A stretch of 46,080 nucleotides of DNA from Deltaproteobacteria bacterium (GTDB lineage: Bacteria; Desulfobacterota; Desulfarculia; Adiutricales; Adiutricaceae): positions 1-46,080 of the forward strand of contig JAISEK010000066.1 of the NCBI GenBank assembly GCA_031264145.1. The letters are read 5' to 3'. A program made the position numbers and the translations under genes. Under the pieces are notes generated by a model. It was not told the DNA's origin. It searched no databases and was given only the letters and a program-made list of their open reading frames with translations. Positions within the stretch are counted from its first letter, which is position 1, and each line of letters opens with the position of its first letter. This document shows positions 36,784-45,423 of the stretch, piece after piece.

Positions 36784-37401
36784 ATGGCCGGGAAGGAAAA
36801 CAAAGTCGCCCGCCCCGCGGCCAGGAGGACGGCCAGGAACGCCTCGGCCACCTGCCTGGATCCGGCCAGCGGCCTCTACCACCCCCAGCACTTCCGGCTG
36901 TCGCTCGACTACGAGTACAGCCGCATGGAGCGCTCGGAGAAACCCCTGGGCCTCATAATCCTGCGCCTCCCGGGGGCCGGGGACGGGGCCTTCGCCGCCC
37001 TGTCGGGGTTTCTCAAGGGCACCCTGGGGCCCCTGGACCTGGCCGCCAGGCTGGAGGGCCCGGAGGTGGGCATCCTGATCCCAGAGGCCGGCCGCGACCG
37101 GGCCGCCAGGATCCTCGCGGCCCTGGGCCAGGAATACGGGCCCGGCGGCCGGCTGGCCGGGCCCGCCGCCATCTTCGGGGCCGCCCTGGCCCGTCCCTTC
37201 CAGGGCGGGGGGGCCGATGACCTCCTCAGGAAGGCCAGGGACTCCATGGGCCCGGCCCAGGAGGCGGCCCGGAAGGTCCTCTCGGGGTCCGGCCCCTGGG
37301 CCGAGGCGGACACGGCCCTGGCCGGGCCAGAGCGGGACAGCCTCTTCAACGGCTTCGGCACGCTCTCGCTGGTCTTGAACTCGGGTGGGCGCCGTTCCTA
37401 G
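36784..37401 (+). CDS. Degenerate GGDEF-like protein
   Basis: The 205-residue protein has the layout of a GGDEF domain: CLDPASGLYHPQHFRLSLDYEYSRMERSEKPLGLIILRLPG (matching DxLTGLYNRRYFxxxL and the following strand) and LAARLEGPEVGILIPEAGRDRAARILAALG (matching the active-site hairpin). The GG(D/E)EF signature itself reads EGPEV, and the metal-binding Asp of LDxDxFK is absent. It should not make cyclic di-GMP; binding of a nucleotide or of another protein remains possible. A Pro/Ala/Gly-rich tail follows. It begins 11 bases after cheB and closes the operon; AGGGGAAAGG lies just before the ATG. Confidence 0.7.
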   Translation: MAGKENKVARPAARRTARNASATCLDPASGLYHPQHFRLSLDYEYSRMERSEKPLGLIILRLPGAGDGAFAALSGFLKGTLGPLDLAARLEGPEVGILIPEAGRDRAARILAALGQEYGPGGRLAGPAAIFGAALARPFQGGGADDLLRKARDSMGPAQEAARKVLSGSGPWAEADTALAGPERDSLFNGFGTLSLVLNSGGRRS

Positions 37402-37882
37402 CCCCGTGTGGCGGTCCACCGGAAGCCTGGGCTCGCTACAAGGTTGCCACGACAATCCTCTTGGTCATTGAAACAGCGCCCGATCCCCGCTCGCTGGTGG
37501 GGATAGCTCAATTGCGAAAACCGAATGGCTGGTCCTTTCTCCATATGAAGTGCTACCTGTTCGTCTTTGTGAATCGCCAAGGCCGGAACGGGGCCAAAAT
37601 AGGCATCTTGCCTTTTTGGCAGCGGCTTTGGGACTTTGCCACTTGAACTCTTCAGCCTTTTGGCGTCGGCCTGCCATGGAAAGGGCGAAGAATGTTCTTA
37701 CTTATTGGCAGAACAAGAAGTGGATGATGACTTATTATTCTATTTTTTAGTTTATTAAACAATTATTAGCGTATATTTCTGATTATGTTGGCTAATGATC
37801 ATATAAATATTAGTAAAAGAAACTCAAACTAGTTACGAAAGTTGATATCTTGCATTAATTAATATCAATAAATTATAATAGG
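37402..37882. other. Intergenic transition into an AT-rich island
   Basis: GC-rich to about 37700, then AT-rich. No tRNA, terminator or protein-like frame was recognised. It forms the left edge of the AT-rich segment that carries the membrane protein gene. Confidence 0.5.
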
Positions 37883-40216
37883 TTAAGTGTTACTTTTAAT
37901 TATCTCAATACTGTCTAGGGTATAATTGGAGGTGCAAATATCTAGGTTATCTGGTTTGTTTTGAGGTAAAATTTTTACTGTGGCCAGAAAAAGACCCTTT
38001 GAGGTAAGTGCCGCAGGGACTTGGGCTTCAATATTTAATGACCCTTCCTGGCCCCAAATTGGTTCAGAAGTATCGAAAAGACGTAGTCGAATTTTAGGCC
38101 TGCATTCTTTGGTAATCTGTGTTTGATTATCATTAGTAGATATATTTAATTTTAAAGTAATATTTTTATTTACTGAATCTCTTGGTATATTTACTATAAA
38201 TTTAAAATAATTATTCTTTATTTTCCAATCATTAAATGTATCAATATTGAATAATGATATAAAGCCTTGTTCATTAATATTATCCCTATTATTTAAATAA
38301 ATTTTTCCTGTTTCTGTTTTTCCTCGATGACTATTAAATAAACCTATAAAATTTCTATCTGAAATGATAGTAAAATTCTTTTGAGACTTAAATAAATTAT
38401 AGTAATTATCTATTGTTTGAAAGTTCTTTAGATAAACTAATAGATTAAAATTATTTACTTGATGTCTCTTAAAGATTTCCATAGCTAAAAATGTTATGCT
38501 ATGATCCTGAAAATATAGGTTAATAGGCGTATTTTTATCTTGATTAAAAATCAAATAATTTAATAAATTTAAAATTTCATCAGTTGATTCAGCTTTATAT
38601 AATTTAGTCTGAACACCAATTAATGGTCTTACAGAGTAAAGACTTGATGACCAATAGAAAAAAAGCGCTAAAGATAAAATTATAGTTACAATTTTAGATA
38701 TATTTAGCCACAAATATCTCAAAGTAAATATTATTAAGGCAAATGGAACAAAAGACATGGGCAAAGCAGTAAAAGATGCGTATTTCCATATTTGGTATCT
38801 GTTGCCAAGTGCTATATAAAAAGATATATATATAAGCACAAAAAATATAAATGAAATTCCTATAGCATATATTAGGCTATTAGATATATTTTTATTTGCA
38901 TGATAGATAGTCTTAGAAATATAATTGCTTTTATTTGTTATAAACTTACTAGTACCAAGTAGAAGTAAAATTATGATGATGAATGGCACATAAACTATAG
39001 GTGATATACTATCTTTACTCCAAAAAAAGCCATCATAATAAACAGGAATTCCTGAAAGAAACCATGGTTTAATAAATGGTATGAGCCAACCTGTTGTTTG
39101 TGCAGCCACTTCAAAACTTCTGTAAAAAATATTTAAGGCTACTATCGGCTCCAAAATAGAACTTATTACACATATTACAGATATAGGATAAAAGCACCAA
39201 ATAAGGCTCTGTGTTAATCTCTTACTTATAGGCGAATTATATCCAATAAAATATCCTAATAACGCTAAAATAATTGCTAAAGAAACACAATATACTAAAA
39301 AACCGCCTTGATATGATAGAAAAATTAAAAAAACAGGTGGAAACAACATTTTTAGGTCATTTAATGCAGGCCAACGAGTGTTGGGCCATTTTACCAGCAC
39401 CTCCAAACAAACTAAAAAGGCAAACATACTTACCAACTGGCCCATCATCCCCATGATGACAATATAGTTGTAAAACGCTCCCCCGATTACTCCCAGGGCT
39501 ACCAACACAGAAGCCCAAAAACCTAAGCCAAAAACTTTCGAAACTATTGATAGAATAGCTGTTCCTGACCAGGCAAGCAAGGTAATAGCCAGGGCTGGCC
39601 AAGAAAAAAGGGATGATTCTCCAGAAGCGACAGTAAAAAGAGCAAATATAAAATGAGTACCAAAAGAATCATAAACTTGGAGATAAAAATCTTTACTTAA
39701 AGGCAAAATTGAATAATCAAATAAGCCTTTTATGTAATCGCTTAACATAGCCCAATGGTAATAATCATTGGACCGTGCGAGCCAAGCTTGCATCTTACCC
39801 GTAGACCAACTTGCAGAATATCCACAAGATAGCACTAAAACAAATATAATAGATCCAAATAGTAAATTATAATTCAATATAATATTTATTTTCTCTTTTA
39901 TTTTACTTTTATCTTTCCTGAAATTTTTGTAATAAAATATTAATATTTCTATAATGAAAGATACTATACCTATATAAAATAAAATATATAAAATAATGCT
40001 AAAATTATTTAACCAAGTCAAGAGTATCCAACCAGTCAAGGCAATAAAGGATAACCCAGCAGCCATGACTAATGGTTGACCATACTTAGGCTTGTTGATC
40101 GGATTAAAAAGCTTTAATACAAAACATCCCCAGAAATTAACAGCTAAGGAAAAAGTTATAAAAATAAATAAACAATTAAACATAGAAGTGATAATATTTA
40201 TATAATACTCTGCCAT
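37883..40216 (-). CDS. Large AT-rich polytopic membrane protein, possibly a cell-surface glycosyltransferase
   Basis: The 777-residue protein has about twelve hydrophobic helices in its first 530 residues. Between helices it has NDYYHWAMLSDYIKGLFDYSILP, which resembles the acceptor loop (D-x-x-x-H/Y-W) of C-type lipid-dependent sugar transferases, followed by FGTHFIFALF and an extracytoplasmic region of about 240 residues at the C-terminus (from SLYSVRPLIGVQ). This layout is that of dolichyl/undecaprenyl-phosphate sugar transferases, but no family can be named with certainty. Codon use is extremely AT-rich (Ile, Asn, Lys, Tyr; TTA and ATA codons), unlike any neighbour, which argues for transfer. 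The nearby glycosyltransferase genes fit an envelope-glycan region. The start ATG 40216 has AGG-poor surroundings but GAGGTAATC upstream. Confidence 0.6.
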   Translation of the reverse strand: MAEYYINIITSMFNCLFIFITFSLAVNFWGCFVLKLFNPINKPKYGQPLVMAAGLSFIALTGWILLTWLNNFSIILYILFYIGIVSFIIEILIFYYKNFRKDKSKIKEKINIILNYNLLFGSIIFVLVLSCGYSASWSTGKMQAWLARSNDYYHWAMLSDYIKGLFDYSILPLSKDFYLQVYDSFGTHFIFALFTVASGESSLFSWPALAITLLAWSGTAILSIVSKVFGLGFWASVLVALGVIGGAFYNYIVIMGMMGQLVSMFAFLVCLEVLVKWPNTRWPALNDLKMLFPPVFLIFLSYQGGFLVYCVSLAIILALLGYFIGYNSPISKRLTQSLIWCFYPISVICVISSILEPIVALNIFYRSFEVAAQTTGWLIPFIKPWFLSGIPVYYDGFFWSKDSISPIVYVPFIIIILLLLGTSKFITNKSNYISKTIYHANKNISNSLIYAIGISFIFFVLIYISFYIALGNRYQIWKYASFTALPMSFVPFALIIFTLRYLWLNISKIVTIILSLALFFYWSSSLYSVRPLIGVQTKLYKAESTDEILNLLNYLIFNQDKNTPINLYFQDHSITFLAMEIFKRHQVNNFNLLVYLKNFQTIDNYYNLFKSQKNFTIISDRNFIGLFNSHRGKTETGKIYLNNRDNINEQGFISLFNIDTFNDWKIKNNYFKFIVNIPRDSVNKNITLKLNISTNDNQTQITKECRPKIRLRLFDTSEPIWGQEGSLNIEAQVPAALTSKGLFLATVKILPQNKPDNLDICTSNYTLDSIEIIKSNT

Positions 40217-40578
40217 GATTACCTCAAATATGTATTTATACAGCTTATTTGCGTAATATTTAACTTTGTTTATTATGCAAATAGGCCAATTTTTTAAAAA
40301 ATTACATAGTTATTTATATGAAACGAGTATTTTTGTTTTATTTTAGACATAATTTTTGTTATATCAATATTGAAAATTTTATATTTTAGAATATTATTTA
40401 TTTAGAAAGTACAGCTATTGGTCACATAAAATAAAATTTTAGAACCAGTTTATTAATTTTACATAATATAATAAATTAATTATTGAAGCTATATTGAATT
40501 TTTTATATTATAATAATATTTTTATATGTTAAAACATTAAGTTTATTTCATAAATATACATATCTATGACCCGATTAC
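40217..40578. other. AT-rich island upstream of the membrane protein gene
   Basis: Nearly pure AT sequence of about 360 bases, with no protein-like frame; it must contain the promoter of the membrane protein gene (minus strand). Its right edge coincides within a few bases with the broken end of a glycosyltransferase gene at 40579. Confidence 0.6.
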
Positions 40579-40686
40579 CTAGAAGTCGAGCCCCTCGGCC
40601 TTCATGATCGAATCGATGCGGCCAATCAGATCGGGCAAGGTCATTTCCGACTTGTAGACCGGGATGACGATGGATATCTTTGGCAT
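40579..40686 (-). pseudogene. Truncated family-2 glycosyltransferase (first 35 codons only)
   Basis: ATG 40686 begins MPKISIVIPVYKSEMTLPDL and continues IGRIDSIMKAEGLDF before a TAG at 40581-40579. This is a textbook N-terminus of a GT2 enzyme (SIVIPVYNSExTL), in which the next residues should be EIIFVDDGS. The frame ends exactly where the DNA switches to the AT-rich island, and no continuation appears downstream in the window. The start lies about 80 bases after the end of the intact glycosyltransferase gene. It is a gene fragment left by insertion or deletion; functional use of a 35-residue peptide is unlikely. Confidence 0.75.
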
Positions 40687-40766
40687 CTGGTTCCTCAAAA
40701 AAGTGGGGTGATTCTTCGCTCCCTGGGCATGATTGGCCGCCAGGGCCATTTTGTTGGGCCCACCCC

Positions 40767-41726
40767 TCAGCGCAGGTTCCTGTTCTTGTCCCTGTCCATC
40801 CATAGGCCCATCAGAAACGACTGAAGGCCCAGCGTCAGACTGAAGAGGAGGATGATCAGGGTGATTTCGGGCATCTGTCCCTGGCTTGTCCACAGGTACA
40901 CGAGCCTTAGGAAGAACAGGAAGCCGAGGCCGAAGAGGGAGAGGCCCATCAGGATGAACAGGAAGAGGGGGTGGGCGTCCCGGATCATGTACTTGCGCCA
41001 CATCCTCCAGGCGAACATCCTCATGAGTAGGCGGCTGATGGGCCAGAGGACCTGCCTGGGCCTGAAGCCGCTGGTCTCGCCGATGTTGTAGACGGGCCTG
41101 ATGGGGACGTCCCTGACGCGCATGTCCTCGACGTTCAGGCGGACCAATATGTCGTTGGGCTGGCCGTAGCGCCGGTACATCTTGTCCCAGTCAATGGCCT
41201 TGAGGGCCCGGAGCCCAATGACCGTGTACCCGGTCTGGGAATCGGCGACGTGCCAGTAGCCCGAGGCGATCTTGGTCAGGAACGAGAGGACGGCGTTGCC
41301 GAAAAACCTGACCTTGGGTATCAGGCGGTAGGCCTCCTCGTAGACCAGCCGGTTGCCCTTGGAATAGTCCACGCCGTCCTCGGCCACCGGGTCGCACAGG
41401 CGGGGCAGGTCGGCTGGGTCCATCTGGCCGTCGCCGGCCATGACCACGGCCATGTCGATGTCGTGGTCCCTGGCCCATTTGTAGCCCGTGGCTATGGCCC
41501 CGCCCACGCCCTGGTTTTTGGCATGCGACAAGAGGACCACCCGTTTGTCCGTCCCCATGAGCCTATTGGCCTCGGCGGCCGTGCCATCGGTGCTCCTGTC
41601 GTCGACCACCACGATGTGGTCCACGAAATCGGGCATGGTCCCGACGACCCGGGACAATAGCTTTTCCTCGTTGAAGGCCGGCACGACGGCGGCCAGCGTC
41701 TTGTTCTTGTACATGTTCTGATCCAT
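40767..41726 (-). CDS. Family-2 glycosyltransferase with two C-terminal membrane helices (polyprenyl-phosphate type)
   Basis: The 319-residue protein opens with LAAVVPAFNEEKLL and carries the nucleotide-binding VVVDDRSTDGT, AKNQGVGGAIATGYKWA, the acidic metal motif VMAGDGQMDP and the acceptor region ADSQTGYTVIGLRAL. Two hydrophobic segments (about 250-275 and 285-305) close the protein. It resembles the dolichol/undecaprenyl-phosphate mannose or glucose synthases that load sugar onto lipid carriers on the cytoplasmic face. Sugar and carrier cannot be named from sequence. The gene follows the DnaJ-like gene by about 40 bases and precedes a truncated second glycosyltransferase. Confidence 0.85.
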   Translation of the reverse strand: MDQNMYKNKTLAAVVPAFNEEKLLSRVVGTMPDFVDHIVVVDDRSTDGTAAEANRLMGTDKRVVLLSHAKNQGVGGAIATGYKWARDHDIDMAVVMAGDGQMDPADLPRLCDPVAEDGVDYSKGNRLVYEEAYRLIPKVRFFGNAVLSFLTKIASGYWHVADSQTGYTVIGLRALKAIDWDKMYRRYGQPNDILVRLNVEDMRVRDVPIRPVYNIGETSGFRPRQVLWPISRLLMRMFAWRMWRKYMIRDAHPLFLFILMGLSLFGLGFLFFLRLVYLWTSQGQMPEITLIILLFSLTLGLQSFLMGLWMDRDKNRNLR

Positions 41727-41765
41727 TGGGGAAAATAAAAAGGAACCAAGAAAAAGGGCCCTTGG

Positions 41766-42656
41766 TCATCTTGGCCTCTTGGGGGCCTCAAGGACGGTGA
41801 TTATCAGATCGCCCCTCTTGCCCTCGGGGCCGGGCACACCATGCCCGGAAGCCCTCAGCCGGGTGCCTCCCCTGGTGCCCGGCTGGACGCTCAGCCTGAG
41901 GCTGTGGCCGTCAAGGGTCGGGACCAGGGGCCGGCAGCCAGAGGCCAGCTCCGATTTTGCCAGGCTAAGGGTGGTCAGCAGATCCAGGCCCAGACGCCTG
42001 AAGTTCGGCTCGGGGGCCACGTTGACGGTCACCCTGAGGTCGCCTGGCTGGCGGCCCTGGCCGGGCACCCGCCCCGGGACGGTCAGGATTTGGCCGTGGA
42101 GGGTCCCAGGGGGGACGGTCACGCTGACCTTGACCACCTGGGCGCCGGAATTGAAGGCCGCCGGCTTGATGGCCCCGAAGACGGCCTCCCTGAGGCTGAG
42201 GGACAGGACCATGGCCATGCCGGCCGACTTCCCCTGGCGCCTTTTCTTGTCGGGCTTTTGGCCGAACTCGGAGAAGAAATCCTGGAAGGGCCCGCCCTCG
42301 GGCCTCCCGGCCTGGCCATCGTCGCCCAGGATGCCGAAGAGGGTCTCCTTGACCGGGGGCAGGCCGAACTCCCTGAAGAGGTCGCTCAGATCGAAGCCCT
42401 GGAAGATGTCGGCCGTCCCGTACTCAGCGGAAAAGCCATCGGGGCCCAGCTGGTCGTAGCGCTGGCGCTTCAAGGGATCGCTGAGGACGGCGTAGGCCTC
42501 GGCGATGGCCTTGAAGCGTTCCTCGGCCACGGAGGAGTCGGGGTTGCGGTCGGGGTGCCAGATGATGGCCAGCCTGTGGTAAGCCTTCTTGAGCGTGGCC
42601 CGGTCGGCCTCAGGCTCGACCTGAAGGAGCCGGTAATAATCTTTCCAGGCTGGCAC
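41766..42656 (-). CDS. DnaJ-family co-chaperone of the CbpA type
   Basis: The 296-residue protein has a J domain (residues 4-70: DYYRLLQVEPEADRATLKKAYHRLAIIWHPDRNPD, with the HPD tripeptide, then AYAVLSDPLKRQRYDQLG). It has no zinc-finger cysteines. C-terminal peptide-binding domains follow, such as VKVSVTVPPGTLHGQIL, GDLRVTVNVAPEPNFRRLGLDL and GVPGPEGKRGDLIITV. This order is that of CbpA-like type II J proteins, which stimulate DnaK. Start GTG 42656, with GGGA 8 bases upstream. Its neighbour is a glycosyltransferase, with no functional link apparent. Confidence 0.9.
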   Translation of the reverse strand: MPAWKDYYRLLQVEPEADRATLKKAYHRLAIIWHPDRNPDSSVAEERFKAIAEAYAVLSDPLKRQRYDQLGPDGFSAEYGTADIFQGFDLSDLFREFGLPPVKETLFGILGDDGQAGRPEGGPFQDFFSEFGQKPDKKRRQGKSAGMAMVLSLSLREAVFGAIKPAAFNSGAQVVKVSVTVPPGTLHGQILTVPGRVPGQGRQPGDLRVTVNVAPEPNFRRLGLDLLTTLSLAKSELASGCRPLVPTLDGHSLRLSVQPGTRGGTRLRASGHGVPGPEGKRGDLIITVLEAPKRPR

Positions 42657-43886
42657 TCGCTGAATCCCGTAGTTAGGCTGGCGTTTGTTTTGGCGTGGAG
42701 CAAATAATTTCTATTCTATAAAGCGTTAAAGGTCTAAAAATTATCTTTTGGGCTAAAATGTCGATATCTCTAATTTAGACATGCATTATAAAGCAAGATT
42801 TTTTTAAAAATAAATCAAAACGCTCCATTTTGGACGGACCCATTATAGCAAACGTGGCCTAACCGAGCAAGATCAAGGCCAAACCTGGACAGGCCGATTT
42901 TCAGGGATGGCCTCGCCGACGCCGGCCTTGATGGAGCCCCTTCCTGGAAGCCATGGGCTAAAGAGAGCCGCTTATCCAAGCGAGGCCATTTTCCGATAAC
43001 CGCGGTTGGGCCTGAGGATGGTTTTTGGGGCAGACTGGAGTCGTGGGCCAGTTCCTGGCCTGGCTCCGTTGCCATATGGCAATAACGGTGCCAGATCTAT
43101 CAGGCCGGCTTTTGGCCGAGGGGACCTGGGCGGTCAGGACAGGAGCCCCCAGCCGCCGGCCCTAAAAGTCCCGTAAGTGGATTGACGCTCCAATATGGGT
43201 CAGTCAGGGCAAGGCCCAGGCGAGCCCCGTACGGCTGCGGCGGCCCGTTGCCTGGGGCGATTTCGGAGGGGGCGTTTCAGGGCTCCAGCCCAGCCCAGCC
43301 CGATCCCTGAGGGCCGTAATTCTCCCGCTGAGCCCCGGCCTTCGTCGAAAACAATCAGATTTTCATTGTCAATTTTCACTTTAAATGTTATAATTTAAGA
43401 ATAAGATAACTTATACGCCACATAAAGGTGCGTACTATGACCCCAGATCACTTTCAGCGTCCGAATGTATACCGAGATCAAAAATGATTTCGATGACTTC
43501 TGCCATAACGTCGTGGTGAATGCTTGCACTTCTAATCCTTTTTATGGGACAGCGACATGGCCCATCTGCGCCGGGGCGTGGCTGCTTTAAAGGCGGGCAA
43601 TGGCATTGAGCGCGATATCATTGAGGTATCTGAGCCAGAATGTATGGTTTGGGGCCTGGGATTGTTGTCTGTATTGGCAGATGCGGGATCGGAAAACGCT
43701 GGGATGAATCAATTTGAAATTGCTGGACATCCAGCGAGACGGGAATGTCGGCCCAGGCAAGCCGGAAGCCCCTTTGGTGGAGCCGTGGGGTTTTGGGGCC
43801 GAAGAATCGATGACGCCGACAGGCTGGTCCAGGGGATATCCGGCGTGAGTGTATTAATCGCTTCCTGACGAGGGACACCATGACGA
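42657..43886. other. Intergenic region, mixed composition, possible gene remnants
   Basis: About 1.2 kb. AT-rich near 42700-42820; a TATAAT (minus strand, 42790-42785) may serve the DnaJ-like gene. GC-rich at 42890-43340 without credible frames. AT-rich again near 43360-43440. Bases 43438-43590 contain short frames of medium GC (a 41-codon frame from ATG 43465, MYTEIKNDFDDFCHNV onward) that read somewhat like protein but match nothing known. A 103-codon frame follows at 43557. This may be a decayed gene. Confidence 0.4.
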
Positions 43887-44366
43887 CTAAAGGTCCTCGG
43901 AGGCGACATCGTCTTCCGGCCTTCGTCCGGCCTCGTCCTCTGGGGACCTGTCCCCAGGGCGGCCCAGGGCCTCGAGCTCGGCGGCCAGGCTTTCGGCGTC
44001 GTCCTGGGCCATTAGGGCGACGCTCCCCTCCGAGGGAAGAGAGGAGTGTATAATAAGATGGGCGCAGCCGACGAGCCTCATCGGGAAGGAGCGGATGACC
44101 TCCACGCGATCGATGGCCGAGAGGGTGACCGTCTCGGAACGGCCCAGGCCCCACCAGCTGCTGATGGAGAGGCCGGGGCCGGAAATGGCGTACCGGAGGC
44201 CCAGACGGTGTAGAAAAAGGGCCACAAAGACTGTGGCCAGAACCACCCAGGGCCAGACGGGGCCTTCCCGGTGGCGGCCGGTCAGGATGATGGCCGGGCC
44301 CAGGATGGCCCCGAATATCAGGACCCATGACCCTTTCAGGGCCGGCTTGAAGCGTTTTTCCGTCAC
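43887..44366 (-). CDS. Small membrane protein with a bacterial PH domain
   Basis: The 159-residue protein has two adjacent membrane helices (about 12-30 and 37-55), then a PH-like domain. RYAISGPGLSISSWWGLGRSETVTLSAIDRVEVIRSFPMRLVG matches the DUF304/bPH_2 pattern (RYxIxxxGLxIxxxxxxRxExxIxLxxIxxVExxRSxxxRLxG). The C-terminal 35 residues are acidic and low-complexity. Such proteins are membrane-associated and mostly uncharacterised. Start GTG 44366. It is transcribed divergently from the gene at 44637. Confidence 0.75.
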   Translation of the reverse strand: MTEKRFKPALKGSWVLIFGAILGPAIILTGRHREGPVWPWVVLATVFVALFLHRLGLRYAISGPGLSISSWWGLGRSETVTLSAIDRVEVIRSFPMRLVGCAHLIIHSSLPSEGSVALMAQDDAESLAAELEALGRPGDRSPEDEAGRRPEDDVASEDL

Positions 44367-44636
44367 TTTTTCACAAAATGGCCTAGTGTATAGTTTTTAG
44401 GCAAGGAATGGGAAAATAGGGATCGTCCTTTTTCCAAAGGCAGCCTCGCCAGGCCTGTCCAACTGGTGGCACGGAAGTTGCTAGCCGTTTAGGAACCGGG
44501 GCCGCGGCCTGGCCTGCGCCTTGGCGGGAAACAGATTTTTGTCCTCTCGGGGAAATACCAGAAACGATAAGTTTTATATTTTTTAAGATTTCTAGATGCC
44601 AATAAATGGAAGCAAGCAGTTTGGAGACATAGCGAT

Positions 44637-45398
44637 ATGGAAAGAGCAAAACATATAATGATAGCCATCGGAACCGTATTGTTTTGGCTGATTGCCGCGA
44701 CCGGCCTCCTGTGGCTTCTCTCGGGTGAGGTTATGGCCACCGAGGCGGCCACCGACAAGGCCTTCGTCGGCCAGCAGGAGGTAGGCCTGGTCCAGCCAGA
44801 TGGGCTGGTCAAGGTCAACGGGCTGTGTCCCGAGGCTGACGAGTTCATCGGCTCGCTCAGGGAGCGCTTCAGGCTGAACGTGCTGGCCGTGTACGCCGAC
44901 CCCGACCAATGGCGTATTTTCGTGAACGGCCTGGCCAAGGGCCAGCCCAGGGCGGTGCCCGCGATGGCCATAGTGAGCTCGACCGTTAGGATGGAGGACC
45001 GAAGCTACGACCCGAAGGGGGTGGCCAAGGAGCGACGCCACCTCAACAACATGGTCGGCCTGGCCATCAACACCAAGCCGCTGTCGGTCCTCATGAGCGG
45101 CAGGGCCAACAAGAAGCTAGCCGAGAAGCTGGGCCAGGACATCGGCTTCAGCTACGCCATAGGCAAGGGCGTGGGCCGGTTCGCCGAGACCGACCGCAGC
45201 ATCTCCTTCGCCCTGATGACCTCCGCGAGGCTTTTTGGCCTCAGGACGGACTCCTTCGTCTCGGCAACGGCCCTCAACGTGGGCGACAAGTTCGTGTACC
45301 TGACCTGGTTCAACCCCGACCGCAGCCAGGAAGGCATCGACCGGCTCAAGGCCAGGAGCATCGCCTGGCTGGAGGAGATGGCCAGGCTGAACGGCTAG
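44637..45398 (+). CDS. Unrecognised exported or membrane-anchored protein
   Basis: The 253-residue protein starts with a basic residue cluster and a hydrophobic segment (residues 9-29, MIAIGTVLFWLIAATGLLWLL), so it is anchored or secreted. The rest is soluble, with regular alternation of helices and strands (LRERFRLNVLAVYADPDQWRIFVNGL; KERRHLNNMVGLAINTKPLSVLMSG; IDRLKARSIAWLEEMARLNG). There are no cysteines apart from one near the start of the mature part, and no catalytic motif is evident. I recognise no family. ATG 44637 follows GGAG by about 10 bases. Codon use is host-like. Confidence 0.65.
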   Translation: MERAKHIMIAIGTVLFWLIAATGLLWLLSGEVMATEAATDKAFVGQQEVGLVQPDGLVKVNGLCPEADEFIGSLRERFRLNVLAVYADPDQWRIFVNGLAKGQPRAVPAMAIVSSTVRMEDRSYDPKGVAKERRHLNNMVGLAINTKPLSVLMSGRANKKLAEKLGQDIGFSYAIGKGVGRFAETDRSISFALMTSARLFGLRTDSFVSATALNVGDKFVYLTWFNPDRSQEGIDRLKARSIAWLEEMARLNG

Positions 45399-45423
45399 GC
45401 CGGCCACCCTCCCCTGTGGCGGC

